Assembly: GCA_002366795.1 (NCBI GenBank)
Contig: DFBX01000036.1
Span: 1 to 13,944 of the forward strand
From: Rhodobacteraceae bacterium UBA3069
GTDB lineage: Bacteria; Pseudomonadota; Alphaproteobacteria; Rhodobacterales; Rhodobacteraceae
Direction: 5' to 3'
Length of the DNA: 13,944 bases
Shown here: piece after piece, positions 1-5,576 of the stretch
Numbering within the stretch: position 1 is the first letter of the stretch
Layout: each line of letters begins with the position of its first letter
Notes under the pieces: model-generated
Seen by the model: the letters and a program-made list of their open reading frames with translations, nothing else
The model's database searches: none
What the model was told of the DNA's origin: nothing
Translations under genes and position numbers: made by a program

Positions 1-201
1 CCTCACCTTGTTTTGTCGTACGAGCCCTAAGCTCAGGTATCCGTTCAGGCCAAAAGAAAAGACGGGGGCGACCATACTCAGGCACGGTCCCACAAGACCA
101 AGAGGGGAACGGTCCGACCCCCGCCACTGCCCGTCATAAATGACGTGCCGGGCGGTGGCTCCACCATCACATAAGAGCCTCAGTATTTGTAAGACAAGAG
201 G
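1..201 (-). mobile_element. Foreign DNA interrupting the IS3 orfA; possible IS110-type element end with a structured RNA region
   Basis: At about base 201 the recognisable IS3 OrfA sequence stops and unrelated sequence runs to the window edge. Read leftward on the minus strand it contains two nested stem-loops. One has outer arms 121-125/151-155 and inner arms 132-136/141-145 (CGTCA-TAAA-TGACG), separated by an internal loop. The second pairs 64-68 with 118-122 and 70-73 with 111-114, with a further small stem at 88-91/105-108. At the very edge an AAGGTGAGG-like ribosome binding site points out of the window. Internal-loop hairpins upstream of a transposase gene are the known plan of IS110-group elements, whose bridge RNA lies before the recombinase. 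That identity is my inference; no transposase is visible here. The frame also stays open to the edge but I recognise no protein in it. Confidence 0.3.
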
Positions 202-465
202 GGCCAAAAAATCCCGCTCAACCACCAACTGGCCTATCTTGGAATGCAGCTTATCGACTTCAGCCGCGCTTACCTGCTCTGGGGCTGCACCTCGGCGCGT
301 GAATGCCGCTGCCATGTTCTCTATCGCTGCACGTTTCCATGTGCCGATCTGGGTCGGGTGCACACCATACTTCTTGGACAATTCCGCCAGCGTCATCTCC
401 TCACGGATCGCTTCAAGCGCAACCTTTGCTTTGAACTCAGGCGAATGGTTCTTTCGTTTCTTCAT
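202..465 (-). pseudogene. IS3-family transposase OrfA fragment (C-terminus interrupted)
   Basis: Translation from the ATG at 465 gives a typical IS3/IS911-like OrfA. It has an N-terminal helix-turn-helix (HSPEFKAKVALEAIREEMT, then LAELSKKYGVHPTQIGTWK), a middle linker with the AAFTRRG segment, and a C-terminal leucine-rich helix ending in KIGQLVVERDFLA. OrfA binds the terminal repeats and is joined to the OrfB integrase by frameshifting. In intact relatives the helix continues for only a few residues before the stop and OrfB follows. Here homology ends after residue 88 and unrelated sequence continues in the same frame, with no OrfB. The element is therefore dead unless supplied in trans. The fragment ends at about base 202, where the foreign segment begins. 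Confidence 0.85.
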
Positions 466-506
466 CTTGGATCACTTCTTTCATCATGCGATCCACATTA
501 ACAACT

Positions 507-526
507 GGTCCGAATTTCTGCGACCA
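507..526. repeat. Probable terminal inverted repeat of the IS3-family remnant
   Basis: TGGTC at 507-511 and GACCA at 522-526 are exact inverted copies around a 10-base centre, ending in CA as expected for an IS3 terminus. The partner repeat at the far end of the element is not in the window, so the exact terminus is not proven. Confidence 0.45.
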
Positions 527-584
527 CCTCTGTTTACGCGCGTTGAAAACGAAGAAGGACAGTGGCTTTATCTTCATTTTTGGA

Positions 585-610
585 AAGCCCCGCCAGCAGG
601 GGCGGGGCTT
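585..610 (-). terminator. Rho-independent-type terminator of the alcohol dehydrogenase gene
   Basis: A perfect 10-base stem (585-594 with 601-610, AAGCCCCGCC/GGCGGGGCTT) encloses a 6-base loop, 24 bases beyond the dehydrogenase stop codon on the minus strand. It is followed by a short pyrimidine run (TTCC) rather than a long T tract. It separates the dehydrogenase from the insertion sequence debris. Confidence 0.8.
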
Positions 611-633
611 CGGGGGAGGTGACGGCGCAACCC

Positions 634-1671
634 TCAGGCGTTCAGGATGACCTTCATCGCCTTTTCGCGCGCGGCATTGCCGAAGACGTCATAGGCGGTC
701 AGAATATCATCGAGCGCGAAACGGTGCGTGACCAGACGGCCGGGATTCACCTTGCTGTTGGCCAGCATTTTCAGCAGCATCGGCGTCGTGTTGGTACTGA
801 CCAGACCCATCGAGATGTTGATGTTCTTGATCCAGAGTTCCTCGATATGCAGCTCGACCGATTTGCCGTGTACGCCGACGTTGGCGATGTTGCCGCCCGC
901 CGAGACGATCTTCTGACAGATGTCGAAGGTCGCGGGCACGCCCACCGCCTCGATCGCGACATCGACACCGCGCCCGCCGGTCATTTCCATGATCTGCGCA
1001 ACCGGGTCGCCGACCCCGACCTGGATCGTGTCGGTGGCACCGAACTGCTTGGCCAATTCAAGCCGCGCCGGGTCCATGTCGATCATGACGATCCGGCCGG
1101 GCGAATAGAATTGCGCCGTCAGCAGCACCGACATGCCCACGGGGCCCGCGCCGATGATCGTGATCGTGTCGCCGGGCTTCACATTGCCGTATTGCACGCC
1201 GATCTCAAGACCCGTCGGCATGATGTCCGACAGCATCACAAGCGCCTCTTCGTCCGCGCCCTCCGGGATCGGATAAAGCGAGTTGTCGCCGTGCGGGATG
1301 CGGACGTATTCGGCCTGCGTGCCGTCGATCAGGTGGCCGAGGATCCAGCCGCCGTCGGCGCAATGCGCATAGAGCTGGCGCTTGCAGTTGTCGCATTTGC
1401 CGCAGGAGGTCACGCAGGAAATCAGCACCGCATCGCCGGGCTCGAAGTTCTGCACCGCGCTGCCGACCGCTTCGACGACGCCCACACCTTCGTGTCCGAG
1501 CGTGCGCCCGGGGGTCACCGCGGGCACGTCACCCTTGAGGATGTGCAGGTCGGTGCCGCAGATCGTGGTCTTGGTGACCTTGACGATTACGTCGGTCGGC
1601 TTCTGGATCTCTGGCTTGTCCTTCTCGACCCAGTCTTTCTGGCCGGGGCCCTGATATACGAGAGCTTTCAT
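634..1671 (-). CDS. Zinc-dependent medium-chain alcohol dehydrogenase
   Basis: The 345-residue product is a GroES-like plus Rossmann zinc alcohol dehydrogenase. These enzymes interconvert alcohols and aldehydes or ketones with NAD(P), in the cytoplasm. Catalytic zinc ligands are visible as C38 (in TICGTDLH), H60 and E61 (GHEG) and D149 (LSDIMPTG). The last matches the aspartate ligand of Clostridium beijerinckii-type secondary alcohol dehydrogenases. Unlike that enzyme, the four-cysteine structural zinc site is present (C90, C93, C96, C104). The nucleotide-binding turn is GAGPVG at 174-179, and the acidic residue after the second strand (VMIDMD) favours NAD over NADP. Start 1671 is preceded by AGAGGAGGAAAGACC, a strong ribosome binding site; the longer open frame to 1758 lacks family similarity. 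It lies 237 bases downstream of an AraC regulator on the same strand. The natural substrate is unknown. Confidence 0.9.
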   Translation of the reverse strand: MKALVYQGPGQKDWVEKDKPEIQKPTDVIVKVTKTTICGTDLHILKGDVPAVTPGRTLGHEGVGVVEAVGSAVQNFEPGDAVLISCVTSCGKCDNCKRQLYAHCADGGWILGHLIDGTQAEYVRIPHGDNSLYPIPEGADEEALVMLSDIMPTGLEIGVQYGNVKPGDTITIIGAGPVGMSVLLTAQFYSPGRIVMIDMDPARLELAKQFGATDTIQVGVGDPVAQIMEMTGGRGVDVAIEAVGVPATFDICQKIVSAGGNIANVGVHGKSVELHIEELWIKNINISMGLVSTNTTPMLLKMLANSKVNPGRLVTHRFALDDILTAYDVFGNAAREKAMKVILNA

Positions 1672-1908
1672 GGTCTTTCCTCCTCTTCGGACTGTCTTCG
1701 CTTGTTGGCGACAGGGCGAACCAAGCGGCCGCACCCTGTCGTATCTGGTGCGCCGCATTCTATCCGGGCCGGGCCCGAGCAGTAAACCACAGCATACCGA
1801 GGGAGGATCGAGATCGGAAAATCCGGATCGAAACCGGAAGGCAACCCATGCCGCGGCGCAGCGTGGGGGGCTTTGAGACGTAACAGGGGCAGGATATGTT
1901 ATACGATA
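1672..1908 (-). promoter_or_regulatory. Leader between the AraC regulator and the alcohol dehydrogenase; candidate operator
   Basis: The 237 gene-free bases are long enough to carry a separate promoter for the dehydrogenase. Within them 1812-1829 is a near-palindrome (GATCGGA/TCCGGATC arms), and CCGG recurs 11 bases apart at 1823 and 1834. At the regulator's stop codon, 1893-1910 is a 14-of-18 palindrome (GATAT...ATATC). I see no convincing -35/-10 pair. Binding by the neighbouring AraC protein is an inference from position only. Confidence 0.3.
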
Positions 1909-2943
1909 TCACCCAGCGCTGACGCAGGATCGGCTGCGCCGCGGGGCACGCAGCGACTGTGCCGGAGTTTCGCCAAAGCGCTTGCGATAGGCGGCGGTCA
2001 TCGCCCCCAGATTGACATAGCCACGGGCCGCGGCAATCGCCGCGACCGTCTCGCCCGGGCGGGCCTGGTGCAGGGCGCGGCGCAGACCGTCGAGCCGCCG
2101 GGCGGTGAGGAACTCATGCGGGGTGATCCCGCGAAACCGGCGGAAGCCCTCGGACAGGCTGCGGGTGCTGATCCCCAGTTGCACGGCGATCTCGGTGATG
2201 CTCGGCGCCACTGCGGCCTGTTCGGAGATGAGCCGCTCCGCCTCGCGCACATAACGCGGCGCGGCCGAGCGCGCGCCGGTTTCCAGGTTGAGGCCGACGC
2301 CATCGGCCCAGTTGCGCAGCAGCTCGAGGCAGAGCGTCTCTTCGATACGCCGCTCGATCAGCGCATCGCCGATGCCGTTGTGACGCGCATCGAGCGAGCG
2401 CATCGCGTAGTCCAGCAGGGACAGCCAGGCCGATTGCCCCGCGCCAAAGACCAGACGGCTTTTCCACAGATCGTCGCCCGGAACGAACCCATACCAGCGC
2501 GCTGCGGTTTCCTCCATCAGCGCATGGGGGATCGTCAGGTTGAGCTGCAGATCGTGCCCATCCGCGATGTTCCAGTATTCGGTGCGCGAGCAATCGACCA
2601 CATAGCTGTCGCCAGGGCGGGTATCGACGGCATCGTTCCCGCGCACCGGATGTCGTACGCCGCCGCGCAAGGTATTGACGACGATGATATTACCGCTGTC
2701 GGGGTCGAAGTCATCGGCACGGGTGGGGGTGCCGAAACAGAACCGGCTGAAGGTGATGCGCCCCACCTCGAGCATCCGGATCGTCGCATTCGGATCCTGC
2801 CCACGGGTCAGCGGGCGCGTCGAAAGCGGCATGTAGGTCCGGTTGCAGAAGTCATTCACCACCGACCATTCGCGGGTTTCGTTGAGCTTGCCCTGCAACA
2901 GGGCCTCACCGCGCCGATCCTGCAAGAGCGCCGTTTCTAACAT
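1909..2943 (-). CDS. AraC-family transcriptional regulator
   Basis: This 344-residue DNA-binding regulator has an N-terminal AraC_binding_2-like sensor region (about 40-210; the PGDSYVVD segment at 110-117 resembles a jelly-roll strand). Its C-terminal AraC domain spans about 230-333. The two helix-turn-helix units are SITEIAVQLGISTRSLSEGF (248-267) and TVAAIAAARGYVNLGAMTAA (299-318), followed by YRKRFGETP. The second recognition helix (NLGAMTAAY) departs from the usual D-x-S-x-F-x-R-x-F pattern. The start at 2943 follows GGGAGGATCTGACG. The open frame continues upstream to 3135, but that extension has no family character. Its position directly upstream of the dehydrogenase on the same strand suggests it controls that gene. 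The effector is unknown. Confidence 0.88.
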   Translation of the reverse strand: MLETALLQDRRGEALLQGKLNETREWSVVNDFCNRTYMPLSTRPLTRGQDPNATIRMLEVGRITFSRFCFGTPTRADDFDPDSGNIIVVNTLRGGVRHPVRGNDAVDTRPGDSYVVDCSRTEYWNIADGHDLQLNLTIPHALMEETAARWYGFVPGDDLWKSRLVFGAGQSAWLSLLDYAMRSLDARHNGIGDALIERRIEETLCLELLRNWADGVGLNLETGARSAAPRYVREAERLISEQAAVAPSITEIAVQLGISTRSLSEGFRRFRGITPHEFLTARRLDGLRRALHQARPGETVAAIAAARGYVNLGAMTAAYRKRFGETPAQSLRAPRRSRSCVSAG

Positions 2944-3414
2944 CGTCAGATCCTCCCTATCCAAAGATATATGCGCGCGGCCCTCCGGTCCGTTGCCGCC
3001 CAATCTTGACCAACTGCCGTCGGCGCGGCAAGTCCTTTCGAACTTGCCATTGCGCGCGCTCGACAGTGCCGCAGCAGAAACTGCTTGCGTCGCCGATCCA
3101 CAGGACGACCGTGTCGGTCGTTTGCATGCGCTCACGGAGCACCTGCACGAGAGACCAGACCTGGCAGTTCAACGCCCCAAACTTGGATCAGTCGGTCAAG
3201 AAGGCTAAAACTTCCGGGTCTAGCGACCATTTTGGGGAAGTGGCACCGATCTTGCAACGGCTGCTTCCTGCGCATCGCCGCCGTTCATGCTCCGCGCAGC
3301 GAAAGGCCGTTCTCCGCCCTTTTCAGACGCAGCCTTTAGGCGCCGCCGCCAAGTTTACCGCCGTCAAAAAACTGCAGTATTTATCTCTGCCCCCTCGGCT
3401 CGAGACAGCTTCTG
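2944..3414. other. Gene-free stretch with no recognised content
   Basis: These 471 bases hold only short open frames without a ribosome binding site, family similarity or consistent codon use. The part nearest 2944 must contain the AraC gene's promoter, but I cannot point to one. The rest, together with the adjoining remnant, looks like decayed DNA. Confidence 0.5.
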
Positions 3415-3690
3415 CTAGCGAAAGATTTCAATAACATGGTCTGACGTTCGGCATCCAAGTATAGCGACGACACCGCTTCCTTGTTCGAGCACCCACCATT
3501 TAATCGCTTGACGGGCGCTACTGTCTCCATCGGCATCGACCGTCACACCCATCTCTTCTGTCTGACGTCGAAAGAAGTCAGTCGGTGCCGGGAAGCCGGT
3601 CATCGATTTTCGCAAGTCGTCCGGCTGCGAAGCTCGTGTTCCCGTGAGAATACCACGCCCCAAAGGAGCTGACACAAGCCCCTTCCAAGC
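3415..3690 (-). pseudogene. Probable C-terminal remnant of an aldo/keto reductase
   Basis: The minus-strand frame reads APLGRGILTGT, then RASQPDDLRKSMTGFP, then a segment ending ARQAIKWWVLEQGSGVVAI followed by LGCRTSDHVIE and a stop at 3415. This is the order seen at the C-terminal side of aldo/keto reductases, where a YSPLGRGxLTG strand is followed by an A-(L/I)-x-W-x-L-x-Q helix and a P-(I/V)-x-G-x-(K/R) strand. The N-terminal barrel with the catalytic D-Y-K-H residues is absent: upstream the frame meets a stop at 3727-3729 after unrelated sequence. The middle is shorter than usual and the last helix is cut off. No ribosome binding site precedes any start. I read it as a broken gene; similarity was judged by eye, so a chance match remains possible. 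Confidence 0.45.
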
Positions 3691-3730
3691 CGCTGCATTG
3701 GTGGAGGAGCCCGATGGGCTGGCAGCTCAG

Positions 3731-3752
3731 TCCGGGCGCTCTTGCGCTCGGA
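3731..3752. terminator. Hairpin downstream of the TSUP exporter, possible terminator
   Basis: TCCGGGCGC (3731-3739) and GCGCTCGGA (3744-3752) form a 9-base stem around a 4-base loop, with one wobble or mismatch depending on strand. It lies 41 bases beyond the exporter stop. No T tract follows, so termination is uncertain. Confidence 0.35.
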
Positions 3753-3792
3753 CATATTCCTTGACCGTTTCCAGGCCGGCGCCCCGCCCGGT

Positions 3793-4617
3793 TCAGCCGA
3801 ACATCGCCTTGCGCAGCATATTCAGGGCCACGAGGATCAGAAATGCCCCGAACGCCCGCTTCAACGGCGCCGGGTTCATCGCATGGGCCAATTTCACGCC
3901 CAGAGGCGTCGTCAGCAGCGTCATGGCGATCACCACCAGAAAGGCCGGAATGTTCACCGCCCCCACGGTCAGCGGCGGGCGCGAACTTGGCTCGATGTTC
4001 AGGAACAAGAAGCCGATGGCCGAAGGCCCGGCAATCAAGATACCGAATCCCGCCGCGGTCGCGACCGCCCGATGGATCGGCACATTGTGCAGATTCATCA
4101 ACGGCACGCCGAAACTGCCGCCGCCAATGCCCATGAGGGCCGACAAGAAGCCCACCACCGGCGAATAGAAATAGGTCTTGATGCCGCTCGGCATCTCTTC
4201 GGCGATGCGCCAGCTGCTCTTACCCAATGCCATATAGGCACCGACGATCAATGCCAGCACGCCAAAGATCATTTGCAGCGTGACCGAACGCAGCGACGAG
4301 ACCATCAGCACGCCTGCGATCGAGCCCAGCACAATGCCCGGCCCCCAGCCTTTGAGAATCTTCCAGTCGACCGCCCCCTTGCGGTTGTGGCTGATCACCG
4401 AGCGCAAGGACGTCACGATGATCGTGGCCAGCGAGGTTGCCAGACAGACCTGCATCACCTGCGGCCCATCGTATCCCAGAATCTGGAAGGTAAAGAAGAA
4501 GGCCGGCACCAGGACGATGCCGCCCCCCACGCCCAACAATCCCGCGAGCACCCCCGCCCCGCCGCCGATAACGACAAGGAACAACAAGAGCTCAAAAATC
4601 AGGGTCAGGTCGGGCAT
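3793..4617 (-). CDS. Sulfite exporter TauE/SafE (TSUP) family membrane protein
   Basis: The 274-residue integral inner-membrane protein shows the two-fold TSUP architecture. The glycine-rich family signature occurs near the N-terminus (GVLAGLLGVGGG at 22-33, with P38) and again in the second half (GFLSALMGIGGG at 156-167, with P172). Hydrophobic segments are visible around 5-25, 28-46, 58-74, 92-106, 113-131, 152-170, 185-207, 222-240 and 253-268; the exact number of membrane helices is uncertain. TSUP proteins export or import small sulfur-containing or organic anions such as sulfite or sulfoacetate. The start at 4617 is preceded by AGGAGTATCCC. It begins 18 bases after the stop of the GntR regulator on the same strand, so the two form an operon divergent from the ABC transporter. 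The substrate is not identifiable. Confidence 0.9.
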   Translation of the reverse strand: MPDLTLIFELLLFLVVIGGGAGVLAGLLGVGGGIVLVPAFFFTFQILGYDGPQVMQVCLATSLATIIVTSLRSVISHNRKGAVDWKILKGWGPGIVLGSIAGVLMVSSLRSVTLQMIFGVLALIVGAYMALGKSSWRIAEEMPSGIKTYFYSPVVGFLSALMGIGGGSFGVPLMNLHNVPIHRAVATAAGFGILIAGPSAIGFLFLNIEPSSRPPLTVGAVNIPAFLVVIAMTLLTTPLGVKLAHAMNPAPLKRAFGAFLILVALNMLRKAMFG

Positions 4618-4635
4618 GGGATACTCCTGTATCTT

Positions 4636-5298
4636 CTAGAATTCGGGGCCGCCTCGGTCCGGTGAACGCCGGGCGAGAATGTCGGATAAAACGATGTAGG
4701 ATGAGGCGACGTGGCTGCACATTTGCCGCCGCGCGGAAGCAGCGTCCTGCGACAGGATCGCCTGGGTGATCCCGCGATGCTCAACCCGCGAGGAGGCCAA
4801 GCGTCGACTATCTTCGCGAAAATTCGCGGCGCGCCAGGCCAGCGTGCGCAGGTTCAACTCGTCCAGCGTGGAGGCCAGGATCGAATTTCGAGCGCCTGAT
4901 TTGATGATTTCGTGAAAGCGGCTGTTGATTTCGCTGTAAGCTGCCGGGTCGTCACAGGCGTCGCCCTCGTCCAGAACCGTCTCCAGCTTGCGCCGCTTGA
5001 TCTCGCTCATTCTTTTCGCGGCGAGCGCGGCAAGCGTGCTCTCGATCTCGCCCGTCGCCTCAAACAGTTCCTCCAGATCTTCAGGGGCCATGCGCCGCAC
5101 CACAAAGGCGCGACGTGCCCCGCGCTCGGCAAGGCAGGCCTGCTCCAGCCGGTGCAACGCTTCCCTTACCGGGGTGCGCGACACCCCGAACTGCTCGGCA
5201 AGCGTCTGCTCGACCAATGGCTCACCCGGCACCATCTGTCCGGCCATGATCTCATCAATCAAGGTTTCGAAGATACTATCTGCTGCACGAATAGCCAT
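4636..5298 (-). CDS. GntR family transcriptional regulator, FCD (FadR-like) subfamily
   Basis: This 220-residue repressor-type protein has an N-terminal winged helix (8-70: LAEQFGVSRTPVREALHRLE is the helix-turn-helix) and an all-helical FCD effector domain (about 75-210). Candidate metal/ligand histidines sit at H129 (NSRFHEI), H174 (VEHRGI) and H196 (CSHVAS), following the FCD pattern. FCD regulators usually respond to carboxylic acids, sugar acids or amino-acid-like compounds and control divergent transport or catabolic genes. The start at 5298 has only a weak ribosome binding site. The first in-frame alternative (M18) would cut into the winged helix, so 5298 is kept. It is transcribed away from the peptide transporter operon and shares its control region, making it the likely regulator of both sides. 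Confidence 0.92.
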   Translation of the reverse strand: MAIRAADSIFETLIDEIMAGQMVPGEPLVEQTLAEQFGVSRTPVREALHRLEQACLAERGARRAFVVRRMAPEDLEELFEATGEIESTLAALAAKRMSEIKRRKLETVLDEGDACDDPAAYSEINSRFHEIIKSGARNSILASTLDELNLRTLAWRAANFREDSRRLASSRVEHRGITQAILSQDAASARRQMCSHVASSYIVLSDILARRSPDRGGPEF

Positions 5299-5340
5299 TG
5301 TTCACTTAGTCGTCCCGTTTGGTGCACTTTTAGCTTTCTA

Positions 5341-5350
5341 TTGTATACAT
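5341..5350. promoter_or_regulatory. Candidate GntR/FCD operator overlapping the gntR promoter
   Basis: TTGTATACAT at 5341-5350 contains the perfect palindrome TGTATACA and resembles the TTGTNNACAA-like sites of FadR-subfamily GntR proteins. On the minus strand it overlaps TACAAT (5345 to 5340), a good -10 match located 42 bases before the gntR start. On the plus strand it lies 165 bases before the binding-protein start. Position between the divergent genes supports autoregulation; binding itself is inferred. Confidence 0.5.
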
Positions 5351-5399
5351 GTCACTGCAACCTGAATTTACAAACTCATCGAATGAAGTGGAGGATTCG

Positions 5400-5576
5400 A
5401 TGAAAAATGCCTCGAAACCGGTCGGGGCGCGCGAGTTGGGAGGAAACCCACCGCGTAGAAACTCGGATCGAACTGAAGATTGGGAGGAAACAATGCCAAC
5501 AGGGAAGACGACAAATGACCAAACTCGACCACAAGAAAGTCCTCGCCGAACGCCTGTCTGCGCGCTTCGGACGTAG
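5400..5576 (+). CDS. Upstream open reading frame or leader peptide (58 codons) overlapping the binding-protein start
   Basis: ATG at 5400 follows GTGGAGGATTCG, an excellent ribosome binding site with 5-base spacing. The frame reads 58 codons to TAG at 5574-5576, passing the start of the solute-binding protein (5515) in a different frame. An internal in-frame ATG at 5493 has an even better site (GGGAGGAAACA). The peptide is hydrophilic, rich in R, T, P and E, with no signal peptide or family similarity I recognise. Translating ribosomes would run 62 bases into the downstream gene, so it could couple or attenuate its translation. It may equally be a fortuitous frame, or a sign that the binding protein's start has shifted frame. 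Not recognised as any known leader. Confidence 0.35.
   Translation: MKNASKPVGARELGGNPPRRNSDRTEDWEETMPTGKTTNDQTRPQESPRRTPVCALRT
5436..5491 (+). repeat. Duplicated 12-base Shine-Dalgarno-like repeat
   Basis: TTGGGAGGAAAC occurs exactly at 5436-5447 and again at 5480-5491. The second copy is correctly spaced for the ATG at 5493; the first has no start codon at a useful distance. Both lie in the leader of the ABC operon. Confidence 0.75.

Larger units (their letters stand above)
202..526 (-). mobile_element. IS3-family insertion sequence remnant (orfA end)
   Basis: This stretch contains the OrfA fragment plus its 61-base upstream leader. The outer boundary is placed at 526 because the minus strand there begins TGGTCGCAG, giving the TG...CA termini usual for IS3 elements, and because a short inverted repeat (TGGTC 507-511, GACCA 522-526) sits at this end. 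The other IS end and OrfB are missing, so no target duplication can be identified. Confidence 0.6.

Noticed and set aside
140..622. 160-codon plus-strand open frame across the IS remnant
   Set aside because: Opposite to the recognisable OrfA sequence and crosses the IS boundary and the terminator hairpin.
562..1785. 407-codon plus-strand open frame opposite the alcohol dehydrogenase
   Set aside because: It is an antisense shadow of a well-supported gene in high-GC DNA; the product is rich in R, H and D without family features.
1873..2940. 355-codon plus-strand open frame opposite the AraC regulator
   Set aside because: Antisense to a gene with clear helix-turn-helix motifs and its own ribosome binding site; no recognisable domain.
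2957..3172. 71-codon minus-strand frame in the gene-free stretch
   Set aside because: Starts with TTG, lacks a ribosome binding site and resembles no family; kept only as part of the unexplained region.
3006..3434. 142-codon plus-strand frame in the gene-free stretch
   Set aside because: Low-complexity composition, no initiation site, and overlaps the reductase remnant on the other strand.
3742..4665. 307-codon plus-strand open frame opposite the TSUP exporter
   Set aside because: Histidine/arginine/glutamine-rich shadow of a membrane protein gene; no initiation signal.
5407..5514. Longer start for the solute-binding protein
   Set aside because: The extra 36 residues would precede the twin-arginine signal, and the ATG at 5407 is 12 bases from its nearest Shine-Dalgarno, which fits the ATG at 5400 better.
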